Of a stretch of 64,000 nt of DNA, positions 1 through 13,200 are shown piece after piece (the stretch's first letter is position 1; each line of letters opens with the position of its first letter). The notes under the pieces are model-generated. The model saw only the letters and a list, made by a program, of their open reading frames with translations. It did not search any database and was not told where the DNA came from. This DNA comes from Azolla caroliniana (lineage: Eukaryota > Polypodiophyta). The stretch is from the NCBI GenBank assembly GCA_043228905.1, contig JBHGNT010000001.1, positions 12,710,001-12,774,000 of the forward strand, given 5' to 3'. Both the position numbers and the translations under genes were made by a program.

Positions 1-311
1 TGGGGCACAAGTGATGAGAATGGTCAACTATGAGCACTTTGCTTAAAACAAGTTTGAGAGTTTGAGTATCACACTTTGATATAATGCTCTACATTTGATC
101 ATATTTGACTATCCTTTCAACACATCTTCGACCAAACCGAATCCTTGCGCGAATTTCTCTCACATTCACAATGTGCACTCTCAATTGCAAAATTCATTAG
201 TAAAGTTCTTGAACATTAAGAGCTGCTACTCATTTTTACGTATATATTACGTGACATATAATATTTTTGGCCTCATTGGTCATATTTGACCTCCTAAGAT
301 GATAATAGAAT
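1..311. other. AT-rich intergenic DNA, no gene seen
   Basis: No open frame here resembles a protein family and no structured RNA is visible. The only feature is the left copy (309-311, aat) of the probable 3-bp target duplication of the adjoining MITE. Confidence 0.6.
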
Positions 312-630
312 CTAGGGAAAAGTACCAGGATACCCTTGGAAATTCATCTATTTACCAGAATGCCCCTGGAAGTTCCAAATTTACCAAACTACCCCTATGT
401 CCAAAAAATTACACTTTATAAAGTAATTATACACTCAAATCTTTGGTAAATAGGGCTAGTTCAGGTCCATTTCTTCCATCTTTGGTAAATAGAGCTTGAA
501 GATGTGAGTGTATAATTACTTTATAAAGTGTAATTTTTTGGACATAGGGGTAGTTTGGTAAATTTGGAACTTCTAGGGGCATTCTGGTAAATAGACGAAC
601 TTCCAAGGGTATCCTGGTACTTTTCCCTAG
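312..630. repeat. Foldback MITE with about 132-bp terminal inverted repeats
   Basis: The left arm (312-443) and right arm (499-630) are near-perfect reverse complements. Both ends read ctagggaaaagtaccaggat when read inward, and only a few mismatches occur over 132 bp. The arms flank a spacer of about 55 bp. The trinucleotide aat lies directly outside both ends (309-311 and 631-633) and fits a 3-bp target duplication. There is no coding capacity, so this is a non-autonomous DNA transposon. A 3-bp duplication suggests a PIF/Harbinger- or CACTA-like source, but neither terminal signature is clear, so the superfamily is left open. Confidence 0.85.
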
Positions 631-1309
631 AATCTATCAATGCATATTTTGGGTTGAACACATTCACAAGTTTGAGTATCAAACTATAATATAATGCTTG
701 TAGCCTTTGGTTACATCAAGTTTTCTCTCCACATATTATCAATTTGGTTCAATTCATAGACACATTTCTCTTCATGAAAATATTAATAAAATTCTTGAAC
801 ATCAAGAGGCTCTAATCGACGTTGCATACTATGTAAAAACATTTCATATTTGGTCTTATAAATCATATTTGACCTCAAAAGATTATAATAAAAACTCTTA
901 TGCAATCATTTAATTGACATGGGGATCAACTTTGTTGCTATAATTTAGTGATCTTTTTTCTTGTAAATAATAATTTAGTAATATCTTATTTGACCATACC
1001 CATAACAACTTTATAGTTGTGTACGTTGTGCATATGTATGAATATGCAAACACTTACTTACATAACTATTAACAACTATATATATGAGAGATTAACTTTG
1101 AATATAACTCGAATTGATTTATTTATTGCTCCCCAATGTATATCTTTATGTGAATGTATTTTTCCACATGAAACGCATATGTAACATTACTACTTCTGCA
1201 TGATTATTGCTAGATACACATTTAAAGGTTAAAAGAAAATGTGTGGTTGTCATACATGTCCATATATGTTAAAGTATATATATTCATTTATGCATTATAA
1301 TGTATATAC
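631..1309. other. AT-rich intergenic DNA, no gene seen
   Basis: The stretch is low-complexity and AT-rich. The short open frames in it have no recognisable domain. It ends at the putative left target duplication (1310-1322) of the LINE that follows. Confidence 0.5.
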
Positions 1310-1322
1310 ATATACCCATCAA

Positions 1323-4279
1323 GTTTATAAGTTGCTCGCAAAAATTGTGGCACGTCGTTTAACACCGCTTCTCCCTCAACTCATTCATCCGTCCCAGACA
1401 GGGTTCGTTAGAAATCGGAGCATCCTAGACAACCTCTTCTCATTCTGGGAAGCAGTAGCCCTTGCCAAGCGTACCAACAACAAGGTAGCGATGGTGCTAC
1501 TAGATTTTACGAAAGCATATGACAGGGTATGTTGGAACTTTCTAGAAAGTGTGATGGGGAAACTCGGCTTTCAAGAGACATGGATCAAAGGCATTGCAGG
1601 ACTTTATAGGAACGGCAGTAGTTGTGTTTCACTGGTAGGTGAAAGGGGCCCCTTTTTCCAAATATCCCGATCTGTACGACAAGGATGCCCACTAGCTCCA
1701 TCCTTATTTCTATTATATGCTGAAGCACTCTCTTGCTTTCTCAACTCGCAACATCTCAACCTACGTGGTCTTCTCATACCTCATTCTCACCAAAGCATCA
1801 TGGATATAGAATTTGCGGATGACACAACGGTCTACCTGCAAGGGGACTTGGAAAACCTCCAAAAGCTAGAAAGTGGGCTAGCCGTATTTTGCAAGAGATC
1901 CAATGCCCTAATCAATTGGCACAAATCCTGTGCAATATGGCTTTCTCATGAAACACATCCGGTGTGGCACCTACATCCCGCTTTCAAATGGATCAATCAA
2001 GGAGCGAGCACCAAATATTTGGGTTTCCAAATTAGTTTCAACATACCGCCGAAGACTATGATTGCACCCGTTATCCATTCCATTCGACAAAAGTTGATAC
2101 ATTGGAGCTCGAAAAAACTGTCGCTAGTGGGTCACATCATAGTGGCAAACCAAGTACTACTTGCAACAGCATGGTACATTCTATTAGACTGGACAATCTC
2201 CAAGGAAAGTATACATTAGATTCAACAACTGGTCCGCAACTACATTTGGTCTAGTAAGGAAGACCATGTAACTCGCGCCAAGGTGGCATGGTCTATACTC
2301 ACAGTACCTAAGTCGAGAGGGGGATTGGGGCTTATTTATCCCCTTTCACAATCAAAAGCCTTACTTGCCAAATTTGTGGTGCGAGGACTCCAACTAGGAA
2401 ATGACTATTGGAAAATGTTACTGTGGTTACGTTTCGCTTACTTTAGGCCACGAAAAGGGGTCAATTGGGCCCCCCAAACAAGATGGATTCTAAACATGGA
2501 TCTCAAACCTAGTTTCTCCCGCCAATTGGAGGATAGATTCAGTGCATCCATGTGGAAGGCATGGTTTGACATTAGACGAGGGCTTAAGTGTGATCAATCG
2601 AGTTCCGAACCTGCCTGGCTCAGTCAACGTATCTTATGGAACCCATGTATCAAGGATGAATCTAATCAACTGCTAGGATCACGTAAGGGGTTGTCATGGA
2701 AATACATTGCAGAAGGTCCAGGAAAAAGTATAGAATGTTGGTGACGGTTTATGTCATTGACACTACAAGATCAAGCCAACATACTCCATGGAATCATGGG
2801 CGGATAGACTATGAGATCGGAAATCATTAACGCTCTACTGATTATGGAAACTGCTACTCAAAGGACAACAATGGAGAAATGGATAGGCCACAAGGAGGAA
2901 GGATCTCTGATCCGGAGAGGTAGGGGATCACCAGACAGGATTGAAGGCTCTGAATTGCGAGACACTGAGACACCAACACAGAATAATGCAATTTGAGTAC
3001 TTGTGTATATTGGTCATAAATGGATTGTAGATTCTGATCCGATCAAAGTACAACCCAATTGGCACATATGTACTCATGAAAACACATGGCTACGTAAGGT
3101 CGGTTGGGACCCTTTGCAATGGACATGGCGTGATCCTTACGCAAGACAAGGAAGTAAACCCATCACTTTCATCCAATTCACAACTAGATTGGGTTGCCAC
3201 ATTCTAGCTGCTCAAACCGCCCAAGAGCCGGTTGTTGCGAAGGTCTGGCACACATTTCAAGTTCCTCCCACAATTATCACCAAGTTTTGGCAGAAAATCT
3301 TGAATCAACAACATGTGAGGCGAATTACCATGTTCCAATGACTATTAATACATAAGTTCCTACCGGTGGGAGCATGGCAACGTGGGAACCTTAGCTCTCC
3401 TAATTGTGTAGAGTGCCCAAATGCAGTAGAATCAAACGACACGTTGTGTGGGAATGCCCAACGTCCCATCGAATATGATGGGGGGTTGGCCACTTGTTGC
3501 AATTATGCCAAGTGCAAGGCTCAATCAATTGGGGAAATATATGTTGGCTATCATGGCAAACCCCAATTGGCATATACGAGCATCAGGAGGAGGGGATGAC
3601 GTTGGTGATAAATGCACAAGAGGTTTTTTTCTCCACCAACGGCAATGTCCACTCAACTCCTCTTAATGACAAATATCAAGTTGTGTTGGAATTGGTCAGC
3701 CAAATAACTCTTTGGATTCTATGGAAACAATGGTGTAGACGGGTCTTCTCCAACCAAACCGCGCATCCAACAAGGTTACTACAAGAGATATGGAGTGAAA
3801 TTGTAACCACTCTAAAGAGCCAATATGATGGCCTCAAGGGCGGCTCCAATGGAGTTGAAAGACAACGAATAGCCTTCATCCAACAATGGTTGTCCTCTCC
3901 CTTTCTTGAGTCAGTGGGCATCCACATAAGATGGAACTATCACGTCCCTACAAGGATTTGTACATAATCGTCTCATTTGTAAAATTTTATAACAAGAGAT
4001 ATGAAGTGAAATTGTAGCCACTCTAAAGAGCCAATACAAGAGATATGGAGTGAAATTGTAGCCACTCTAAAGAGCCAATATGATGGCCTCAAGGGCGGCT
4101 CCGATGGAGTTGAAAGACAACGAATAGCCTTCATCCAACAATGGTTGTCCTCTCCCTTTCTTGAGTCAGTGGGCATCCACATAAGATGGAACTATCGCGT
4201 CCCTACAGGGATTTGTACATAATCGTCTCATTTGTAAAATTTTATAACTAATGGAAGGAGTTTTTTTTGGAATATATAT
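1323..4279 (+). mobile_element. 5'-truncated, decayed LINE (non-LTR retrotransposon)
   Basis: The translation starts inside a reverse transcriptase. It shows the finger motif with PSQTGFVRNRSILDN (about 1390-1435), the palm motif DFTKAYDRV (about 1505), RQGCPLAPSLFLLYAEALS (about 1677) and the catalytic box FADDT (about 1812). The same frame continues through stops at 2217, 2742 and just before 3000 into a C-terminal region. A zinc-binding RVT-type motif follows (NCVECP near 3408), and its HVVWEC half (about 3440) lies in a shifted frame. The endonuclease domain is missing, as in 5'-truncated LINE copies. The 13-mer atatacccatcaa at 1310-1322 recurs at 4280-4292 and is a plausible target-site duplication. 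The RT style is L1-like. No poly(A) tail is visible. Confidence 0.85.
3781..4248 (+). repeat. 213-bp tandem duplication in the LINE 3' end
   Basis: Block 3781-3993 is repeated almost exactly at 4036-4248, with a handful of substitutions. A 42-bp partial copy of the start of the unit (about 3994-4035) lies between them. The unit covers the last coding part and the 3' end of the LINE, including the shared sequence taatcgtctcatttgtaaaa. The duplication arose either in the source element or after insertion. Confidence 0.9.
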
Positions 4280-4292
4280 ATATACCCATCAA

Positions 4293-7261
4293 AAGTATAT
4301 ATACCTATCAACATTAATGTACCTCTTGGACCCCTCTTGTTCATGCCTTGGTATGTCACGACTCACACCCATCACCTTTTTTGAAATGGTAGTCAGCCCT
4401 TTAGTCTCTCACTCCTTCTCCATTTATAAATAAAATAAGCAAATCAATACCTTCTTGTAGGACGGAATATTTCTCCTAATAAGGAAAGAATATCATTCAT
4501 CACTAGAGCAAAATACTAGCCCTTATTGGCCATCCCCTCTTAATTTGAGGCACCCAAAGGGCAACATGGAAAAGAAGAGAATTAACGTGATTTTCGGATG
4601 GTATAATGACGAAAAGGAGAGAAAGCAACAAGTTCATGATAAGATCATGGCACAATATGATCAAAGGACATTATGTGTAAAAGTTTTCCTAAAACAATTC
4701 TCATGCTAAAATAGTTTGAACATAATAATAATAACATGTTAAGCTAAGTGTTTCTAGATGAAGACTTTACATTAGATAGAGAATATAATAACATCATGGC
4801 AAAATCCAAAGATTGTCATTGCTCGTTTCTTTCTTAATGTGCTTATTCAAATGAATAGGTGTCTCCATTGGTTATGCACACTATAAGATAAATCAATGGT
4901 TTTAGCATTCAATTTTGCTCCTAATCAAGCACTTACAACTTCATGTGAAGGTTCATTTAATGTTGTAGCCTACGTTATCAATGTGTTTGAAAAACAATTT
5001 TTTGAGTATACAAGTGTTTAACGGAATCTCATGAATTTGACAAGTAGGGTGTATACAGAGATTTGCAATTGTTGCATGAAATGGTTGATTGACTCACTAA
5101 AGACCAAATCGTCCACATTCAATGGTAAAGGAGAGTATATTCTATATACTAACATTACCTATACATTTTCGTTCTAAATTTGTCCTTAGTTATTCTTTTT
5201 TCTCTTGCTCATTGTCGGAGGAATTTGCAAACTTTTGTTTACAATTTCAAATGATTTTCTCCTACAAACTCTCGTTTTTTAAAAGGTTTTCATCCCTTTT
5301 ATTCTATCTTCCTCTTCTCTTTGTAGAAAGTTTTGTTTACTTTGATTTGCAAATTGTGAATCTCTATTTTACGAATATGTATAATTGTAAGAGAAGCTCA
5401 TGTTAGAATAATTCATATAAATCCTTTTCAACACAAACATGTCCCGATCCACCTTTGTAATGAGTAATTTTTCCCATTAACAATCGAAATAGTGACCGTC
5501 GCACTTAGACCATGAACAATAGGGGGTCTCAATCTTATCAAAATATTTCAATGAGGCATATAAGATTGGGATACATCCTCGGGAAAACAGTAGTATTGTT
5601 CAACCTTTGCAACTTTAGAAAATGAAGCCATCTTTTAGAAGTGATTTGTTAGTGCGCGTGATCTCAAATAAAAATATTTGTGAGGCCATTTTCTAGGATC
5701 ACATTGTTAATGTGTATGATCTCAAGCAATAAATAATGTGGAGAGAACATTTCTAGGAGCACATTGTTAGTGTGCATGATCTCAAGCAATAAATAATGTG
5801 GACAGAATATTTAATTGATGTAGCATTATATTGTTGCCCATTTCCATAGCCTCTTCATATTTATAGCTCGAGATCGTGCTAAAAGCATTTGTAATGCCAC
5901 CAAAGTACATAGAAAATGCCAAACCTAAGGTAGAGAAAGCTAATCAATGAAGCTATATAACTTAGGAGAAACATGTGATTGTGAACTATCTCAATCTTAA
6001 AATAGATTGCCAACCAAAAAGATTGCACATCTTCAAGCGTTGGTATTCATGCATTGGTTTCAATCCTCAATAATTGCACATGCATATGAAGATACATGTT
6101 TTCTCATATATTATCATATATCTGGTAACAAGGATGACACATCATGGCAACCACGATAAACAAAAAGATGAAACGTGCCAATACCACATGCATTTATGCA
6201 CTTTGGCCAAATCATCACGTTAAAAGTGTCTCGAGCTAACAGTCATGTATATCTAAGAAATTGCAAGACTTTGCTTCAAGTTGTAGGAAATGTGAACAAA
6301 CATGATATCGACAATTATCTAATCTTTGTGCATGGTTGGGGTTATAAAGTTATCAAGGGTACAAAGGTTGTGGTTATAAGCTAGGTATATGGGGCTCATA
6401 AAGTAAGTGCCTCTGGAAGCCTTTATCAACTAGAGCTACTAAAGGCAAGTTGGCAAAGGTGAAGCTCTATTCTCCGATTGTCGTGATGAACCAACCAATT
6501 ACTACCATGAAAGTATAAGTACTACATGACAACCCTTCTCCAATTTTTGAAGCATTACTTCTTTGTCTCTAGGACATGACCAATCGATTTCTCTCTACCT
6601 TTTCAATGGAGGCCTCGAGTAATCACTCACCTTCTTCACGGACAATCATACCGCATTATGATATGCTAGAGCAAGGCATCGTATGCTTGCGTGTGGGGGG
6701 ATAATGTGTGGCACCCAATCCACATCCACATAACACTTGTCTTTTGTATGTGTGTGTATGTATAAATAATATGAACCATATGTACCATACGCACATTCAC
6801 ATTCTAGAATGTTTAATCATTCGAGTATGGTAAACACCCTCGAAGTATGATAAATACCATACTTTTGTATTCATTATTTATTATGAGGTAAAAAAAAATT
6901 TAAGGTAAAAAGTGCAAAAGAAAAATGAAAACATACGCGTTCGTGTGCATGCGTATGAAAACGAATGTTTTCCAATGCATTCGAGTATATTGCGTACTAT
7001 GTTAAACAGTATACTGTATCACGATTCACAACAGTATGTATATGAAAAGGAGGAATAAATCAATAACGAATGAATGGATGCCATTCTCTTTCTGAGGTAG
7101 CTTCCAGAGGGATTGCACACATTAATGAACACATGTCAAGGGGTCTCAGAGCAGCTGTCTGAACCCCCTAACTCTTCTATTTAGAGTCTGGGAGAAAGAA
7201 GAAGCCAGGAAGGGAGAAGAAGAGGAAACTAAAACTGAAACTGAAACACAAGCAAACGAAA
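4293..7261. other. AT-rich intergenic region upstream of the aspartic protease gene
   Basis: I see no host coding sequence. It contains a three-copy 60-bp repeat (listed separately). Near 6690-6710 there is a purine run, gtgtggggggataa, followed by tgtggcaccc. This resembles a polypurine tract beside an LTR start, but I could not find a matching LTR end or element body. A purine- and A-rich stretch (about 7190-7260) just before the ATG at 7262 is a likely 5' leader of the next gene. No convincing TATA box was identified. Confidence 0.45.
5633..5812. repeat. Three-copy 60-bp tandem repeat
   Basis: Copies lie at about 5633-5692, 5693-5752 and 5753-5812. The last two are about 90% identical and share acattgtta, gatctcaagcaataaataat and the trailing cattt or tattt. 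The first copy is more diverged (tagtgcgcgtgatctcaaat). The period is exactly 60 bp between the second and third copies. No function is evident. Confidence 0.75.
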
Positions 7262-10200
7262 ATGCAGTGTACTCTGGTTTTACAGCTCTTGTTGATTGTG
7301 TTCTTCACTTCCCACATTGGTCCGAGGTCCAGGGCAAACCCTAACAACTGCCTTGATCTGGGAATGAAGATTTTCCATAGGTTCTCTGTGAGAGGGAGAG
7401 ACTTGTTTTTGAGCAATGAGATTAAAGTTAATTCAGGATTAAATGAACAATTGGAATCTCAAAGGATTAGGGTTAATTCAGGATTAAATGAAGTCGAAGA
7501 ATCTCAAAGGATTTGGATTAAGTCAGGATTAAATGAAGAGGAATATTCTGGAAGAAAGGATTTGTACCGGTTTCTTCATAGCCAAGATCGGCGTAGGCTT
7601 GTTGGCAACAACAAAACCCAGAATAACGTGCTCCAGTTTTCATCAGGAAATGAAACCATGGATTATGGAAATTTTTTTGGATGGTGAGCTTGCTTCATTC
7701 TGTTTTTTCTTAGTTGGATGGATGATGATGCCATGTATGATGTGATGGATGATGATAATGATGTGTGCTTCAAACCTGGAATCTTTCATGTGCACATAGC
7801 CTATAGAAACCATAGCTTTTAATGGCTTGAGTCCATTGATAAGAAATAAGTGCAAACACAAGATGGAATGAATCAAGATGAGATAGAAGGGGATAGGGAA
7901 GCGAAAGAGGGAGAGGGAGAATTTTAATGTCCATGGAAGACAGATTGTGATCTATGAGATGGGGCCTAGCGCATGGCAATGAGAGGGAGAGATCTTTTTT
8001 ACCTCCACAGAGGATAAGAGGGAGACAGATTGTGATCTTTGAGACGGAGCCTAGTGCATGGCGAGAATCAATCTTGGGCTCTTTCAATTTTAGGACTTTT
8101 GATGCTATGATGTAAACCACCAAACCAACAGCCAAGTGAACCAAATATGTTTTAGAATCTCTTTGGAGCCCCCTAAATAAAATGCTTTAGGGTCAAAAAT
8201 AATTTGTTGTATTAAAGTGTGAGTTGAACGCTTCTGAGCCAGTTTATACTGCCCAAGTGATCGAAATATGTTCTAGAATCTCTTCAGAGAGTCATAAGGA
8301 GAAAGAGGCCTTTATAAATGTATAAATTGAGAACTCTTGGACCTTTATAAACAACAGCCTCCCACTTAAAAGGGCCAAGGAGGGTCCTTTAAGCTATGTT
8401 TCTCCCTCTAGCTGAAGAGGATGTTGATGTTTTGCCTTTGAAAGACACTTAGTGAGAGCATTTGCAAGTTCTGATTTTGAGCAATCAGATGAGTTCATCT
8501 TCTATCACCTCCCCAATGAAGTGACATTTAACATCAATGTGCTCAATTCTTGCATGAAAGATGGAATTTGTCACCAATCATATGGTAGTATAGCTATCAC
8601 AATATAGGATTGGCATATTCAGCCTTGGTTGTAGATAATGCAACAATGTTTTGCAACATGGAATACTGTGAAACTGCACCACCAGCAATTGTAAATTTAA
8701 AGACACATCTGCTAGCGGATTTGCATGTATCCACATCATATTCCATATATGAGTCACAAAATCCATGCAAGTCTGGACTGTTTCCATAATGTAGACGTTT
8801 ACCTTTTGTCCCTGTTAAAATCTCTCATAATTGGCTTGATGGCTTCCCAATGTGGCTTACCAGGCTTAACCATGAGCCTGCGGACAACTCCCATTGCATA
8901 TGCAATGTTTGGTCTTGTGCCAACCATGTCGTACATCATAGAACCACAAGCTGAAGAGTATGGTTCAGCCTTCATTGAATTGACTGGTTTGTCATCTTTT
9001 GGGCAGTCCATTTTGCTCATCCTGGCAAGGTAAAGCAGCGGCCACTGTCTATCTTGCTCGATCCTCAAATCCAAAATAGATTCAGCCGGGCCTAAATCTT
9101 TCACGGAAAGGCTGATTTTAGTTGTTCTCTAAGTGCATTAAGAGTACTTTTGTTTTTACCAGAAATAAGCAATCTACATATAGCCTCAACGATGGGCCTG
9201 CAAAGGCAATGATCTGCACCAACTCCCTCTAAACCTAGTTGAGAACATGAAAGCATCAAGCATTTTGTAGCGCTGTCTAGAAGCTTGTTTCAGCCCATCT
9301 AGACTCCTCTTGAGTTTGCACACTAAATATTCCTTAACACGAATTGCAAACCCATCTAGGTGTTTCATACTTAACTTTTCTTCAATGTCACCCTGCAAGA
9401 TGGTAGTCTTTACATCCATCTCGTAAAGGTTCCATTCAAGAGCTTGAAGTGGGAACCAAAAAAGTCTGCAAGATGGTCATTTCAGACTCCAGGGGTGAAT
9501 AGCTCTTGAAAGTCAACCCCTTTTACATTGTCATAGCATTTAGCAACCAGCCTTCCTTTGTACTTGGGTTTTCCATCCACAGTCTTGATTCTATGCACCC
9601 ACTAACTAGGAATGACATTCTTACTCTTGGGCAATTCTACCAAATCCCAACTATCATTTCCATGCAAAGCTTTTATTTCCTCTTGCATTGCAAGCTCCTA
9701 CTTATTATTCTTTATATTATCTGTTATTTACAACCCTATTTTCAGCATTTTTCATTAGCTGCTCATGAACTTCTAACAGCTACCCATCATCTTCGGGTAA
9801 CATTACCGTGGGCTCATCATGATTTTCAGCTGTTTGTGATTCCACATGACACTGACATTGGTTTTGCTAAAATGTGGACTTTCAGTTGTGTTTCTGAGAG
9901 GCACAAACAAGATTCGAGCAGCTTACTCTCATTGCAGACAATATGACCTTTTTGTAAACAAATACAAAAGTGACAAAAGAATCTTGCCAAAATAAATGTA
10001 ACCACATAAGAGTACATTAATGAGACCCCATAAAAAGTACATTAATGAAACCACATAAAAGTACATGGATGAAACAACATAAAAAAAGTACATTAATGCG
10101 ATCAAAGAATCTCATTATCTATACATGTAACAAGAACTAACTTCCCCTTGTTTCAAATCAGGTTACACTACACTGTGATTGATGTGGGCACACCCAACAC

Positions 10201-13200
10201 ATCATTTCTGGTTGCTCTGGATACAGGAAGTGACCAGCTATGGATACCATGCCAGTGCAAACAATGTGCATCTACCTCCAATGTAAGCCAACTCCTGGTA
10301 AGATTCTTAAACATTCCTATTACAACCAAGAACTCGTTCACAATAAGTCTTATAATACAGTTTTTTAGCAATGATTCCCACATTGTGGATTAGGATCAAA
10401 GAATATGTACCACATACGATACGCCAAAATGTGTATAGATAATAATTATGAAGGATATGGTTGGATTGGTATGGATGTATGTAAGTACAGAAAGCAATAC
10501 AGTTCGAACCCCACAGAAATACTGCAGGTCGTATATCATACAGCATCCTAAAAGTGTATTACAGAAATATCTATCATATCTAATATCCAAAATACGGAAG
10601 ATAAGAGTAACTGAAGCCATAAATATTGTACATATAATGGGTATGCAAAACATGAGAGAGACATTTTAGTGTCTGCTCGAGGCCATAATCAGCCAATGAG
10701 ACAATCATGATTACAAATAAGGGTGAGTTAGGTTATCCATTCTGAAACAGAAATAAAAACTCTAGGTTTCCTAAACATTCATGATAAGAATCTTAGGTGG
10801 AACGAGTTTGGAGATGAGTTACAGGCATTAAGTGCATAACTTATATGTGTGGCTTGAGTAGCAGCAATGGTATATGGCATTTGAGGCTCATTGGTGCAGT
10901 GGAGTGAGACAATGTTTTTGAATCTCAAGCAAGATTTGGCCAATGTGTTGTAGGTCAGCATTCTCCATCATTAGTCTAATGTTGATGAAGTCTCAATGGA
11001 GTGTGGCATACTTCTCGTGGATATGCTTGTGATCTGTGCACCTGCACAAAATGTTCCTCGCCTCTAGATTTCTCCATCACACAATTTGCAAAGTCTTTTG
11101 ATGTGGTTCAAATCTATCGCTTACAGAGTTTTCATTCATCTTGCCATGATACGTGGTTCCGTTCATGATGTTTAAGAGGTATATGGTATTGGAAGGGTGG
11201 CATGTTCAGTTTTTGCCATTTCCTTTGATGCTTCAAATGCCTTACGTGTGATTTTTTGAGGTGGGATGGTTCAGACCCGATTAATGAGGTTCACTGTTTG
11301 GACAAATGCTTCTACCATCATGAGGGGGGTGAATAATTCAGCTCAATTAATCATTTGTGGGGTTGAGGCGTTGCCACATATCATCTGGGACAGCATCATG
11401 ACTTGTGGAAGCTCTGGTTTTGTCCATAAGTACATGGAGAGGCCTAGGCCACATACAGCACACTACTGGATGAGTTGATTCTTGGCTGCCTGGGTCATAA
11501 AGAAGCGCTCAATTATGCTTGTAAACATGAATCCTAGATAGAGATAGGAATCGGCAGCTTCCACTTGCCCTCATTATAAAGTGAAGACAGCTTCTTGATG
11601 AATTGTCATGGATGTGTGGAAGATCATAGCCGTAGTCTTTCCTTGGTTTATTGTGAGCCCTTTTTGGCTGCAAAAACATCATCGAGCATTGAGAGAACAT
11701 GTGGTAGACCTGCATGAGGTTCAGAAACCGAGAGTTTATAGAAGAATATGGACAGGTGTAATTAATATGTTGAATCTCTCACACTCTCCACGTATGATGT
11801 AATCTGCTACCTTGAGTGCGTGGAGTTGTCGGAGATGTTCTCTTCATACAGTATCAAAGGTCCTGCAGAAATCTACAAAGCATCCATACAATCGTTTCTT
11901 TTGTGGATTTAGTTGGTTCATCAAGCAGCGTAATGGAAGGATGTGATCAATAGTAGAGAAGGCTCTTCTAAATCCTGCTTGTCCTGAGGCTTGTACCTCA
12001 ACAACCTCATCAGAAGTGTTGAGTTCTGGTTCAAGCACCGGTCCGTGAAGTTTGGGGAGTGTGGGGCCAATCATGGTGGTCCAATGTCTCCATGGTTGTA
12101 GGGGGTCTCATGAGTTATGGAGAGGCACGATCATGTGCATGGCCCATGTGTTGGGAAGGGCCCTATTGAACAAGTGTGTGAGGATAGGGGCAAGTTTGCT
12201 CACTGTATATATGATGAGCTCACCTTGTAGTCCTGTGTCTCTAATGGTTGTGGCATGGGGTGTTGGTGAGGAGAGAGAGAGTGAGAAAGAGAACAAATTG
12301 AGTTAAGTAGCTAATCACCAAAAATTGAAGTAGTGAAATCGACACCATATGTTTCTTCCATACCAAAGGCTATATATTGTACTCTAAACCTTTTTCATGT
12401 CCAACAAAGCTTCTTGATTCCTCGCCTCTTACTACATGCGAAATGATGTTTTACAGGGGGTTTGAGATATTATGTCGCATTGTTTCTATGCAGAATATGC
12501 CATTGCAACCTTACAACCCTTCTACATCAAACACAAGCAAGCAAATAACTTGTGGAAGTAGTTTATGCTATTCTTTAACTTCATGTGCAAACGAGAGTGA
12601 TGATTGCGGGTATACTCTCGAATATCTTTCGGATAACACGTCGTCATCTGGAGTTCTGTTCGAAGATGTGATTCATCTGGCCTCTACGACTACAGGAAAA
12701 CATGGTGGCTCCATAGAATTTCCATTTGTGTTTGGGTATGTCTTTGTCATTGAATTGAAATTCTCTTAAGATTTCTATATTATCACTTTTTCTTTGAATG
12801 CATGGGGTTATCCATTTTTCCCTACCTTTGTGTTTCAGTATGTCTTTTTCATTGAAAATTTCAAGATTTTTATGGATACAAATAATAATTATGAATACAA
12901 GTGTGGAGTTCGTTCCTCTAATGTGCAGTACGCCTTTTTTAATCGGATTTTTGAAGTATGCCATTTTATTTGTTCCAGTATTGGAGTAGCCTGTTTCATT
13001 TAGATTTTCTAAGTGTTCCTATGAAGGGCTAGATACTCATTACACCCGTATGTTAAGAATTGTATAGATATTATTATATGAATTCATGTATTCTTTATTC
13101 TTGAATTGTTGGCGATCCTCATGTTTTAATAGAAGTGCAGGAAACCATATTCATCAATTGTTGACAATCCTTATGCTTTTTATAGATGTGCACAAAACCA

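Noticed and set aside
6700-7010. Possible LTR beginning at tgtggcaccc after a purine run
   Set aside because: No matching LTR end, no second copy and no element body nearby.
7770-8144. 124-codon frame on the - strand inside protease intron 1
   Set aside because: Its composition is low-complexity, there is no family resemblance, and it lies in an intron between spliced exons.
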